Positions 8,538-16,116 of a stretch of DNA of 33,693 nucleotides are shown piece by piece (within the stretch, counting starts at the first letter, position 1; the number at the start of each line of letters is the position of its first letter). The translations under genes and the position numbers were made by a program. Below the pieces are notes generated by a model. That model had not been told where the DNA came from. It did no database searches and saw only the letters and a list, made by a program, of their open reading frames with translations. Origin of the DNA: JBJXFY01 sp046155815 (GTDB taxonomy: Bacteria > Verrucomicrobiota > Verrucomicrobiia > Limisphaerales > CAIMTB01); contig JBJXFY010000236.1 in NCBI GenBank assembly GCA_046155815.1, forward strand, positions 1-33,693, in the 5' to 3' direction.

Positions 8538-10394
8538 GTGTCCAACACCGCCCTCGCCGAAATCCGCCAGACCCGCGTCCTGAAGGCCGAGGCCCTTCGC
8601 GCCCGCGGCCTGAGCCCGTACCCCTCGAAGTCCCGGCGCACCCACTACGCGCAGGCCGTGCTGGACGGCTTCGCCGCGCTCGAGGGCCAGACCGTCACCA
8701 TGGCCGGACGCCTCATGTCCATGCGCGACCAGGGGGCCGTGGGCTTCGCCCATGTCCAGGACCAGACCGGGCGCATCCAGCTCTTCCTCCGCAAGAACAC
8801 GGTCGCGGCCACGGACGCGGCCATGGGCACGCTGGGCTTCGCGGACCTGAACCTCGCCGACCTCGGCGACATCCTCGAGGCCACGGGCAAGGTGATGAAG
8901 ACCCAGCGCGGCGAGGTCAGCGTGCTGGTCGAGCAGCTCCGCCTGCTGACCAAGGCCATCCGCCCGCTGCCCGACCAGTGGCACGGCCTGAAGGACCGCG
9001 AGCTGGTGCTGCGCAAGCGCTACCTCGACGTGACGCTCGAGCCGGCCAGCCGCGACCGCTTCGCGCTGATTTCCAGGATGGTCTCGGCCATCCGTGAGTT
9101 CCTCATCGGGCGCGGCTTCCTCGAGTTCGCCACCCCGGTGATCCAGCCGCAGTACGGCGGCGGCACAGCCAAGCCCTTCAAGACCCACGTCAACGCCCTG
9201 GGCGTGGACATGTACCTCGCCATCTCGCACGAGCTGTACCTCAAGCGCCTCATCGCCGCCGGGTACGACAAGGTCTTCACCATCGGCCGCTACTTCCGCA
9301 ACGAGGGCATGGACCGATCCCACCACCCGGAATTCTCGATGGTCGAGACCATGACGGCCTACGAGAACTACGAGTACAACATGCAGCTCGTGGAGGAGCT
9401 CTTCCGCCACGTCGCCACGACGGTGTTCGGCCGCACACAGTTCGAGGTGAAGGGGAACGAGATTGACTTCGCCCCGGCCTGGCGGCGCGTGCGAATGAGC
9501 GAGGCCGTGCAGCTCGCGTGCGGCGTGCATTTTCCGTCGCTGAAAACCCTCGAAGAGGCCAACGAGGAGCTGAAGAAGCTCGGCATCCACGAGCCGCGGC
9601 CCAGCGTGGGCGAGGCGATGGTGAAGGCGTTTGAAGTCCTCGTGGAGCCGACGCTGATCCAGCCGACGCTCGTGTACGGCCACCCGGTCGAAATTTCGCC
9701 TTTGGCCAAGCCGATGGCCGACGACCCGCGCTTCGTCGAGCGCTTCGAGATCTTCATCGGCGGCATGGAGTGCGGCGACAACTGGAGCGAGCAGAACGAT
9801 CCCGTGCAGCTCCTGAACACCTGGCGCGGCGCCTACCAGGAGGCCGAGCGCGACGAGGGCAAGTTTCACACCCTCGACTTCGATTTCATCGAGTGCCTCG
9901 AGTACGGCCTGCCGCCGACCACCGGCATTGGCCCCGGACTCGAGCGCATGGCGATGATCTTCACGGAGCAGGAGAACATTGACGACGTGATCTTCTTCCC
10001 GCTGCTGCGCCCGGTGTTGTCGCCGATCAATGCGCAGCTCTACGGCGTGGAGAAGCCGCCCGAGCCGGCGCCTGTGGACTGGGACGGGGCCGTCTCGGTG
10101 ACCCTGGAGGAGTTCAAACGTCTCTGCCGCGACGGTGCCCTCGCCGCACATGCGCCGGAGCTGATCATCCGTCCGCACGTCCGCGAGTGGACCAGCCCCG
10201 CGCCCGCGGCGGTCACGCGCCACACGGCGTACGCGGACGTGGAGGGCTTCCTGCCGCACGGCGCGCTGCGTGTCACAGGCCTGCACCTGCCAGCGGACGC
10301 GACCGACACAGCGACGGCGGCCGCGGACCTCGTCGAATTCCTGCACGCCCACTTCGTAGCACACCGGATTCAGGTCGCCGGTGCCGCACCGTAA
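8538..10394 (+). CDS. lysS: Lysyl-tRNA synthetase, class II, with C-terminal extension
   Basis: A 618-residue enzyme charging tRNA-Lys. GTG 8538 (VSNTALAEIR) is the likely start, since the upstream in-frame part is antisense to the gyrA start. The OB-fold anticodon domain spans about 50-145. Class II motifs follow: motif 1 around FLEFATPVIQPQYGGGTAKPF (194-214), motif 2 FTIGRYFRNEGMDRSHHPEF (247-266), motif 3 TTGIGPGLERMAM (461-473). TKPF/THVNALGVDMYL and ELYLKRL are LysRS-specific. The substrate segment reads GMECGDNWSEQNDP (409-422), where common LysRS has roughly Gly-Arg-Glu-Ile-Ala-Asn-Ala-Phe-Ser-Glu. The core ends near residue 494; a further 124 residues (mean family length about 500) form an extension I do not recognise, with RPHVREWTSPAPA in its middle. 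Confidence 0.92.
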   Translation: MSNTALAEIRQTRVLKAEALRARGLSPYPSKSRRTHYAQAVLDGFAALEGQTVTMAGRLMSMRDQGAVGFAHVQDQTGRIQLFLRKNTVAATDAAMGTLGFADLNLADLGDILEATGKVMKTQRGEVSVLVEQLRLLTKAIRPLPDQWHGLKDRELVLRKRYLDVTLEPASRDRFALISRMVSAIREFLIGRGFLEFATPVIQPQYGGGTAKPFKTHVNALGVDMYLAISHELYLKRLIAAGYDKVFTIGRYFRNEGMDRSHHPEFSMVETMTAYENYEYNMQLVEELFRHVATTVFGRTQFEVKGNEIDFAPAWRRVRMSEAVQLACGVHFPSLKTLEEANEELKKLGIHEPRPSVGEAMVKAFEVLVEPTLIQPTLVYGHPVEISPLAKPMADDPRFVERFEIFIGGMECGDNWSEQNDPVQLLNTWRGAYQEAERDEGKFHTLDFDFIECLEYGLPPTTGIGPGLERMAMIFTEQENIDDVIFFPLLRPVLSPINAQLYGVEKPPEPAPVDWDGAVSVTLEEFKRLCRDGALAAHAPELIIRPHVREWTSPAPAAVTRHTAYADVEGFLPHGALRVTGLHLPADATDTATAAADLVEFLHAHFVAHRIQVAGAAP

Positions 10395-10597
10395 GCCGCC
10401 GTTCCCCAGCGCCCGCCCGGGCCGGGGCATCGTCGCCCCGTGGGTTCAGCCTGACGGCCATTTGGAAGATGGCCGTCGGCCTCACCATGGCCTGTCCGGA
10501 GCCTCCCTCCCGGGCGCGGCTTCCCGCCCGGCGTCCAAGAGCCACTACTCCGTGCAGGCCGGCCTGTCGGCTTGGCTGGCGGAACTTGCGGCCGCCG
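10395..10597. other. Convergent gap with two hairpins (lysS/NDK)
   Basis: Two inverted repeats lie here. CTGACGGCCAT (10451-10461) pairs with ATGGCCGTCGG (10469-10479), eleven pairs with one G-T wobble and a seven-base loop. CCGGGCG (10510-10516) pairs with CGCCCGG (10525-10531). Neither has a T-tract. They may end transcription from both sides or belong to a dispersed palindromic repeat. No gene is supported in this stretch. Confidence 0.5.
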
Positions 10598-11773
10598 CTA
10601 CAGCCCGCCGTAAAACTCCTCCACCACGCGGCGGAACATGTCCTCCTGCCCGAGCTTGATGATGGCCATCTCGCGCCGCGCATTGTCCGCGGAGTCGCTG
10701 GCGTGGGCCGCGTTCACCATCGTGCTGGAGCCAAACTCGCGACGGATCGAGCCGGGCGGCGCCGCCGCGGGATCGGTCGGCCCCAGCACGTCGCGAATCT
10801 TCCGCACGGCGTCCGGTCCCTCGTACACCAGCGCGATGCACCGCTCGCGACCCGGGAGGTGAAGCTGTTCCGGCGGGCACTGTCCGGGCCTGCAGCCCGC
10901 CATGAACGCCACGATCTCCTCAAACCGTTGCTCGCCCCAGACCGGGCAGAGCAGCCCGCCCAATTCGCGCACCTTGTCGGCGCCCAGCTCGAAGCCGAAC
11001 TCCTTTTCCACCGCCGCCGCGGCCCGGCCGCCTACGAGCTCCCACAGCTTTGTCCGCAACGCTTCGCGCACGGGGCGGTAGAACTCGACAGCATCCGCCA
11101 CGCTCATGCGATGCACCTTGACGGCCACGATCGCCAGGCCGGTGCGGGAAAGGAAATCCAGCAGGCTGCCGGGCCGCATCGAAGGGAAGCGGAAGTTGTC
11201 GGGCTTGAGCAGCACCAGCGTCCGCTCAACGGCCTCGCCGGGCGGATGTTCCACCACGCCTTCGAGCAGGCCGCCGTCCCGATCAGAATGGCGGGCCCAG
11301 ATCTTAAGCTTGGTCTCCGCCTCGGCTGCCGCCGGGGCCGCGAGCACGGCCGGCTCGAAGAAGCGGACCTCCCCGTCCTCTCCCAGCGCCAGCTCGCCGA
11401 AAGAATCCCTGATCGTCTCGCCGCCGCGCGGCTCCATGGTCATGTGGCCCACCACGGAACGGACGCGCCGCACCGCGTCGGGCCCACGGAAGAGCAGCGC
11501 CATCACGCGCCGACGCCGGCCGGTGACCGACTGCGGCGCAAGTTCGCGAAGCACATACTCACGAATCCGCTCCTGAACGCGGCGGTCCTGGGGATCGTCG
11601 GCGGAAACCAGGTGGCCGGCATACTCCCGGACGAGTTCCGCTCCCGGTGCAAACATCCGGGCGGCAGCCAGCTCAAGGCCGGTGCGGGCGAGGAGGCGGG
11701 CGAGGATGACGCCGGTGCGCGACTTGCGCAGCGAGTGGGGCGTGAGGAACGCGTACGCGAGCTCGTCGGGCAT
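10598..11773 (-). CDS. ndk: Tandem-domain nucleoside diphosphate kinase
   Basis: A 391-residue protein with two NDK-like domains in place of the usual single one of about 140 residues. The C-terminal copy (about 186-391) begins RTLVLLKPDN and contains ERCIALVYEGPDAVRKIRDV, GSIRREFG (Arg344) and NAAHASDS with the phospho-accepting His357, so it should transfer phosphate between nucleotides. It carries an insertion of about 60 residues before ERCIALVYEG. The N-terminal copy (about 5-175) begins AYAFLTPHSLRKSRTG and has VMALLFRGPDAVRRVRSVVG, but the segment that should carry the catalytic His (RDSFGELALGEDGEVRFFEPAV) lacks it, so this half is probably inactive and structural. The gene follows the DUF5679 gene by three bases on the same strand, so the two are co-transcribed. 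The start ATG 11773 is well supported by conservation. Confidence 0.85.
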   Translation of the reverse strand: MPDELAYAFLTPHSLRKSRTGVILARLLARTGLELAAARMFAPGAELVREYAGHLVSADDPQDRRVQERIREYVLRELAPQSVTGRRRRVMALLFRGPDAVRRVRSVVGHMTMEPRGGETIRDSFGELALGEDGEVRFFEPAVLAAPAAAEAETKLKIWARHSDRDGGLLEGVVEHPPGEAVERTLVLLKPDNFRFPSMRPGSLLDFLSRTGLAIVAVKVHRMSVADAVEFYRPVREALRTKLWELVGGRAAAAVEKEFGFELGADKVRELGGLLCPVWGEQRFEEIVAFMAGCRPGQCPPEQLHLPGRERCIALVYEGPDAVRKIRDVLGPTDPAAAPPGSIRREFGSSTMVNAAHASDSADNARREMAIIKLGQEDMFRRVVEEFYGGL

Positions 11774-11776
11774 GGC

Positions 11777-11980
11777 TCAGGCCGCCGCGGGTGGCACGAC
11801 CGGCGCATCGGCTGGCTCCGCGGTCGCGGGGGGAACCCCCTTGCCCCCAAGGATCTTGAACATCACCACCCCGCAGGTGGGGCACTTGCCCTTCACCGCC
11901 TTGCGGCCGTTCTTCATCACTTCCTCGACGGCTTCGGCGATGGGTTTTTTGGCCTTACACTTGACGCAGTAACCTTCCAT
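11777..11980 (-). CDS. DUF5679 small zinc-ribbon-like protein
   Basis: A 67-residue protein, MEGYCVKCKAKKPI at the N-terminus and GKCPTCGVVMFKI at 31-43. The two CxxC pairs (Cys5/Cys8 and Cys33/Cys36) form a probable zinc site, with NGRKAVKG between them, matching the DUF5679 pattern. The tail (48-67) is Pro/Ala-rich and looks disordered. ATG 11980 is chosen because the conserved Met-Glu-x-Tyr-Cys begins there; longer in-frame sequence is not conserved. It is the first gene of a two-gene unit with the tandem NDK. Function is unknown. Confidence 0.85.
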   Translation of the reverse strand: MEGYCVKCKAKKPIAEAVEEVMKNGRKAVKGKCPTCGVVMFKILGGKGVPPATAEPADAPVVPPAAA

Positions 11981-12407
11981 AACCCTTTGGCTGCGGACGG
12001 TTGGGCCCGCGGACCGTGGACCTTGCTGGCGACCAGCCGCGGCGTCAAACGGTCCTCGGCGAGGGCGGCCCGCGGCATTTCCCCCGCAGCGGATGGGCTT
12101 CAAGACACGTTCACGGAGGCCGTCGAAGCGTCGAGCGCCTTGGGTCCGACGAGCCCCCCGCCGCCCGTGCAGTGACCAGAAGGATGGCCGACCAATGGCG
12201 GACGAGCCTCATGCCTGCTGCCGCGCAGGCGGAAAGTCACCGCGGCGGCCGGTTCGGGCGCCCCGGAGATCCGACGCGATCATCCATGGAGAAAGGCCCG
12301 ACTCCCAAGCCATGAAGGCGGCGTTGCCGGAGACTGGCGAAGATGGGCACGGCGGCGGGCAATGACGGCAGGGAGGCCCGGAAAACCTCACACGAATCTG
12401 GTGCCCT
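11981..12407. other. Intergenic stretch with no recognised gene
   Basis: This 427-base region lies between the DUF5679 start and the tRNA gene 3' end. Short open frames exist on both strands, but none has a start context, compositional pattern or family resemblance that I can support. No terminator with a T-tract is visible after the tRNA. Confidence 0.5.
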
Positions 12408-12484
12408 TGGTGCGCGGGGCGGGGCTTGAACCCACAACCTTCGGCTTCGGAGGCCGACGCTCTAGCCAATTGAGCTACCCGCGC
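12408..12484 (-). tRNA. tRNA-Arg (anticodon CCG)
   Basis: Read on the minus strand, the acceptor stem GCGCGGG (12484-12478) pairs fully with CCCGCGC, followed by A and an encoded CCA at 12408-12410. The D-arm is GCTC-AATTGGCTA-GAGC, the anticodon arm TCGGC-CTCCGAA-GCCGA with anticodon CCG, and the T-arm GTGGG-TTCAAGC-CCCGC. All stems are intact. It decodes CGG arginine codons. Confidence 0.96.
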
Positions 12485-12757
12485 GCAGGGAAAGCCGACT
12501 TACTTAGCGGCAGGTTCACGGGGACGGCAAGGGGGCTTCTTGGCCCCTCATCGCCCTCCATCTCCAACCCGGCGTCGCGCAACGGTGCGCACCGAGTCCG
12601 AAACCTAACAGGTTCGGTCGGCTGCCGGGTGTAAACCGCGCCTTCCACGCTCCTCCGATCTCCGCTCTCCCGACAAGCGGCGAGGACGCGAACGAGGACG
12701 GGCTGGCTTCCCCGACCTTTTGACACCGGCCCACGTCGTTTCCAGCTTGATGAGCAC
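12485..12757. other. Divergent region between tRNA-Arg and the HIT operon
   Basis: This 273-base region holds a candidate tRNA promoter (TTGCCG at 12530-12525, 18-base spacer, TAAGTA at 12506-12501, minus strand), an imperfect hairpin CCGAAACC/GGTTCGG (12598-12617), and the candidate HIT promoter at its right end. No gene is supported. Confidence 0.4.
12720..12748 (+). promoter_or_regulatory. Candidate promoter of the HIT-phoH-ybeY-recO operon
   Basis: A perfect TTGACA (12720-12725) is followed after 17 bases by CAGCTT (12743-12748), nine bases before the ATG at 12758. If used, the transcript would be leaderless or nearly so. The -10 element matches consensus only at its second and last bases. 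Confidence 0.4.
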
Positions 12758-13252
12758 ATGGATGCCCTGCACGCCCCTTGGCGCATCGAGTACATTCTCG
12801 CGCCCAAGCCGCCGCCGGGCGGGCAGTCCGTCTTCACCCGCATCGCACAGTCCTCTGACGACGAGGCCAACCTGGTCGTCGCGCGCGGACGCACCTGCTA
12901 CGTGCTGCTGAACAGCTACCCCTACACGGGCGGCCACTTGATGGTGGTGCCTTACCGCCAGGTGGCGGATGTGACGGAGCTGACCGACGAGGAGTCGCTC
13001 GAACTGATGCACCTGACGCAGCGCTGCCTGAACGCCCTGCGCGCGACGATGCGCGCGGGAGGCTTCAACCTCGGCCTCAATCTCGGCTGCGCCGCGGGTG
13101 CGGGCATCGAGGAGCACCTGCACCTGCACATCGTCCCGCGCTGGGCGGGCGATACGAACTTCATGGCGGTGCTCGCCGGCATCACCGTCCTGCCCGAGGC
13201 GCTGCGCGACGTCGCCGCCCGGCTGCGCACCGCACTCGCCGCCACGACCTGA
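12758..13252 (+). CDS. HIT-family nucleotide hydrolase/phosphorylase
   Basis: A 164-residue histidine-triad protein that probably cleaves dinucleoside polyphosphates or nucleoside-phosphoramidates in the cytoplasm. The core is NLVVARGRTCYVLLNSYPY (38-56), GGHLMVVPYR (58-67), GFNLGLNLGCAAGAGIEEHL, and the catalytic HLHLHIVPRW (His120, His122, His124; His122 is the expected nucleophile). WAGDTNFMAVL after it is typical of the FHIT/Ap4A-phosphorylase-like branch. The N-terminal CxxC zinc pair found in many relatives (Cys-Ile-Phe-Cys) reads Ser-Val-Phe-Thr (24-27) here, so the zinc site is lost. It is the first gene of the operon, three bases ahead of phoH. Confidence 0.88.
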   Translation: MDALHAPWRIEYILAPKPPPGGQSVFTRIAQSSDDEANLVVARGRTCYVLLNSYPYTGGHLMVVPYRQVADVTELTDEESLELMHLTQRCLNALRATMRAGGFNLGLNLGCAAGAGIEEHLHLHIVPRWAGDTNFMAVLAGITVLPEALRDVAARLRTALAATT

Positions 13253-13255
13253 ATC

Positions 13256-14233
13256 ATGCCCGCCAAGTCCGCCGCCACCGAGCAGACGCTGCACTTCGAA
13301 AGCGCCCGCCACGCGCAGCAGCTCTTCCAGAACGACCCGCGAAATCTCCAGGCCCTCGAACGCCAGCTCGGCGTCCACGCCACGGCGCGGGAAGGCTGGA
13401 TCAAGCTCGAGGGCCCCGCCGAAGGCGTGGCCCAGGCAAAGCGCCTTTTCGAGCTGCTTGACGGCGCGGCCAAGTCCGGCCAGCCCGTGCGCGGGCGCGA
13501 CTTCGCCTACGCCCTGAACATGGTGCAGCACGAGGGCCCGGAGGCGCTCGAGCAGCTGGTCGCCACGCGCGTGACCACCTCGAACCGCAAGGCGCAGGTG
13601 ACCCCCAAGACCACCGGCCAGCGCCGCTATGTCGAGGCCATCCAGCAGCACGACCTCACCTTCGGCATCGGCCCGGCGGGCACGGGCAAGACCTACCTCG
13701 CCATGGCGATGGCCGTGGCGGCGTTGCGCGAGGAAAAGGTGACCCGCATCGTCCTGACGAGGCCCGCGGTCGAGGCCGGCGAGGCGCTGGGATTCCTGCC
13801 GGGCGACCTTTTCGAGAAACTCGCGCCCTACCTGCGGCCGTTGCACGACGCGCTGCACGACATGATGCCGATGGAGGACCTCCAGCGCGCCACGGAGCGC
13901 GGCGTGATCGAGATCGCCCCGCTCGCCTACATGCGCGGGCGCACGCTGAATAACGCCTTCATCGTCCTCGACGAGGCCCAGAACACCACGGCCGAGCAGA
14001 TGTTCATGTTTCTCACCCGGCTGGGCTTCGGCTCGCGCGCGGTGATCACCGGCGACCCCTCGCAGGTGGACCTGCCGCGCAACAAACCCTCCGGCCTCGC
14101 GGAGGCCGTCCGCGCGCTCGACGGCGTCGAGGGCGTGGCGCTGATCCGCTTCGGGCCGGGCGACGTGGTCCGTCATCCCCTCGTGCAGCGGATCATCCAC
14201 GCCTACCAGAAAGTACGCGGCGCCGCCGAATGA
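13256..14233 (+). CDS. phoH: PhoH-like ATPase (YbeZ type)
   Basis: A 325-residue cytoplasmic P-loop ATPase. An N-terminal KH-like region (about 10-75: LHFESARHAQQLFQNDPRNL, WIKLEGPAEGVAQAKRLFELL) precedes the PhoH core. Walker A is GPAGTGKT (139-146), Walker B FIVLDEAQN (235-243, Asp239-Glu240), and sensor GDPSQVDLP (267-274). Length and order match the YbeZ type, thought to work with YbeY in RNA/ribosome metabolism; the four-base overlap of its stop with the ybeY start (ATGA at 14230) supports that link. Confidence 0.95.
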   Translation: MPAKSAATEQTLHFESARHAQQLFQNDPRNLQALERQLGVHATAREGWIKLEGPAEGVAQAKRLFELLDGAAKSGQPVRGRDFAYALNMVQHEGPEALEQLVATRVTTSNRKAQVTPKTTGQRRYVEAIQQHDLTFGIGPAGTGKTYLAMAMAVAALREEKVTRIVLTRPAVEAGEALGFLPGDLFEKLAPYLRPLHDALHDMMPMEDLQRATERGVIEIAPLAYMRGRTLNNAFIVLDEAQNTTAEQMFMFLTRLGFGSRAVITGDPSQVDLPRNKPSGLAEAVRALDGVEGVALIRFGPGDVVRHPLVQRIIHAYQKVRGAAE

Positions 14234-14706
14234 CCCGCGAGATCGTCATCCGCAACCGTCAGCGCCGCCGACGCGTGGACGCGCCGCGGCTCCGCGCAGT
14301 CGCTGCCGGCCTGCTGGACCGCGAACTCGCCCTGCCCACCTACGCGCTCGGCATCACACTCGTCACGCCCGCGGCGATGACTCAGGTCAACGAGGGCTAC
14401 CTCGGCCATGAGGGCCCGACGGACGTGATCACCTTCGACCACCGCCGCAGGAAGAATGAACCCCTGCATGGCGAGCTCTTCATCTGCCTGGAGGAAGCTG
14501 CCGCGTTTGCGCGCGAATTCCAAACCACCTGGCCGGAGGAGCTGGCCCGCTACGTCGTCCATGGCGTGCTGCACCTGCTGGGGCACGACGACCGAGATCC
14601 GCCCGGGCGCAGACGCATGAGGCGGGCGGAGAACCGCCTTGTCCGCGCGCTGGCGCGGCATTTCGATTTGCCCGCGCTGGCGCGGCCTTCCAGCCTCCGC
14701 GCATGA
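14230..14706 (+). CDS. ybeY: YbeY endoribonuclease/rRNA maturation factor
   Basis: A 158-residue member of the YbeY metalloprotein family involved in 16S rRNA 3' end maturation and ribosome quality control. Landmarks are YLGHEGPTDVITFD (57-70), HGELFICLEEA (80-90) and the metal motif HGVLHLLGHDDRD (111-123). The family pattern places zinc ligands at the first, fifth and eleventh positions, usually all His: here they are His111, His115 and Asp121, with a His at 119 where Tyr or Phe is usual. The C-terminal part (PGRRRMRRAENRLV) is the usual helix. The end overlaps the DUF502 start by four bases. Confidence 0.92.
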   Translation: MTREIVIRNRQRRRRVDAPRLRAVAAGLLDRELALPTYALGITLVTPAAMTQVNEGYLGHEGPTDVITFDHRRRKNEPLHGELFICLEEAAAFAREFQTTWPEELARYVVHGVLHLLGHDDRDPPGRRRMRRAENRLVRALARHFDLPALARPSSLRA

Positions 14707-15419
14707 GCGACCGGCGGCCGCACTGGCGACGCGACTTCTACGCCGGCCTGGCCGTGGCGCTGCCGGTGGCCATCTCGCTGGCCATCTTCAAGTGGCTGGT
14801 CGGCACCGCCTCCAGCTTTGCCGCGACCCTTCTCTTCTTCCTGCCATGGGTGATCGACCGGGAGCACATCTTCCTGAACGGCCTCAACGGCCCGATCTTC
14901 TGGTACTGGAATGTGGTCGCGCTGCTGCTGGCCGCCGCCCTCCTGCTCACCCTCGGCCGCGTCGCCCGCGTGTACATCGGCCGACGGATCATCGGCGCGG
15001 TGGACGCGCTGCTGCTCCGGGTGCCGATCCTGAACCGCATCCACAGCGTGGTGAAGCAGGTGAACGAGGCGTTCACCTCGAAGTCCGGGCAGTCCTTCCG
15101 CCAGTGCGTGCTCGTCGAGTTTCCCCGCGCGGGCGTCTATTCGCTGGGTTTCGTCACGGGCACGGCGCAGGCCGAGGTCCAGGCACGGACGCAGGCCAAG
15201 GTGCTCACCGTGTTCGTTCCCACCACGCCCAACCCGACCACCGGCTTCCTCATCATGGTGCCCGAGGACGGCCTCACCTACCTCGACATGTCGGTGCCGG
15301 ACGGGCTGAAGTTCATCATCAGCCTCGGCTCGGTGTCGCCCGAGTGGCAGCCCGGTGGCCTTCCCCTGCCCTCCGGCAACAGCGCTCCCGCCGGGCAGCC
15401 TGCGCCCCGGGCCGTGTGA
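14703..15419 (+). CDS. DUF502 membrane protein
   Basis: A 238-residue inner-membrane protein with two transmembrane segments, about 12-33 (FYAGLAVALPVAISLAIFKWL) and 65-86 (FWYWNVVALLLAAALLLTLGRV), and a soluble C-terminal domain. DUF502 landmarks are VPILNRIHSVVKQVNEAF (104-121), VLVEFPRAGVYSLGFVTG and VFVPTTPNPTTGFLIMVPEDGLTYLDMSVPDGLKFIISLG. The mechanism is not known for the family. The Pro/Ala/Ser tail (residues 212-238) is low-complexity. It sits between ybeY and recO, six bases ahead of the latter. Confidence 0.9.
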   Translation: MSDRRPHWRRDFYAGLAVALPVAISLAIFKWLVGTASSFAATLLFFLPWVIDREHIFLNGLNGPIFWYWNVVALLLAAALLLTLGRVARVYIGRRIIGAVDALLLRVPILNRIHSVVKQVNEAFTSKSGQSFRQCVLVEFPRAGVYSLGFVTGTAQAEVQARTQAKVLTVFVPTTPNPTTGFLIMVPEDGLTYLDMSVPDGLKFIISLGSVSPEWQPGGLPLPSGNSAPAGQPAPRAV

Positions 15420-15425
15420 GACATC

Positions 15426-16064
15426 ATGGAGGTCCGCAGCACCGGCCTGATCCTTCGTACCCGGCCGCTCACCGAAACGTCGCTCATCGTCCAGTGGCTC
15501 ACTCCGGAGCTCGGCCGCATCGCCACCGCGGCCAAGGGGGCGCGGCGGCCGAAGTCACCGTTCGCCGGCAAGCTCGACCTGTTCCACGTCGCGGAGTTCG
15601 CCTTCGTTCGCAGCCGGCGTTCGGACCTGCACACGCTCCGTGAGGCCGTGCTGCGCGAGACCTTCCCCGCGCTGCGCACCGACCTGCGACGCCTCCAGCG
15701 AGCCGCCTACCTCGCCCGGCTTGTCGAGGCCACCACGGAGACGGAAACGCCGCTGCCGGCCGTCCACGCGTTGCTGCTCGACGCGGTGCGACAGATCGCC
15801 GGGAGCGCGAGCCGGCCGGAGACGGTGCTCGCCTTCGAGCTGCGCCTGCTGGCGGAACTGGGGCTCGCACCGCCGCTGGACCGCGACTCCCTGCCCCGTC
15901 CCGGCGCGCACGAACTTGCCGGGCACCTCGCCACCCGGCCTTGGGATGACCTCGCCTCCGCCGACCGCGAAGCCGTCGCCGCCGTGGCACGCTTCCTGCA
16001 CGGCTTCTTGATCCATCACCTTGAGCGCCTGCCCTCAGGCCGCGGTGACGCGCTGACGCCCTGA
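15426..16064 (+). CDS. recO: DNA repair protein RecO
   Basis: A 212-residue RecO, which helps RecR load RecA on SSB-coated single-stranded DNA in the RecF pathway. The N-terminal OB-fold is STGLILRTRPLTETSLIVQWLTPELGRIATAAKGARRPKSPFAGKLD (4-50), the strongest family signature, followed by a helical region with LLAELGLAPPLD (about 137-148). In many RecO proteins a four-cysteine zinc site follows that last segment; no cysteine is present anywhere here, and the protein is shorter than the usual 230-260 residues. Last gene of the operon; convergent with the M36 gene 52 bases away. Confidence 0.87.
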   Translation: MEVRSTGLILRTRPLTETSLIVQWLTPELGRIATAAKGARRPKSPFAGKLDLFHVAEFAFVRSRRSDLHTLREAVLRETFPALRTDLRRLQRAAYLARLVEATTETETPLPAVHALLLDAVRQIAGSASRPETVLAFELRLLAELGLAPPLDRDSLPRPGAHELAGHLATRPWDDLASADREAVAAVARFLHGFLIHHLERLPSGRGDALTP

Positions 16065-16116
16065 CCGGCACGACGCGGCGGCGCGGAGGCCTGGTGGCAG
16101 TAACCGGCCAAACCGC

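Noticed and set aside
8303..8641. N-terminal extension of GyrA by 113 residues
   Set aside because: The extension lacks conservation and would overlap the start of lysS on the other strand; the normal GyrA start follows ATG 8302.
8526..10430. A 634-codon minus-strand frame opposite lysS
   Set aside because: His/Leu/Val-rich antisense shadow of a clear LysRS.
10187..12175. A 662-codon plus-strand frame opposite the tandem NDK and DUF5679
   Set aside because: No recognisable domain, while the minus-strand products are both family members.
12001..12365. Short plus-strand open frames between DUF5679 and the tRNA
   Set aside because: No start context or family resemblance, and they overlap each other in different frames.
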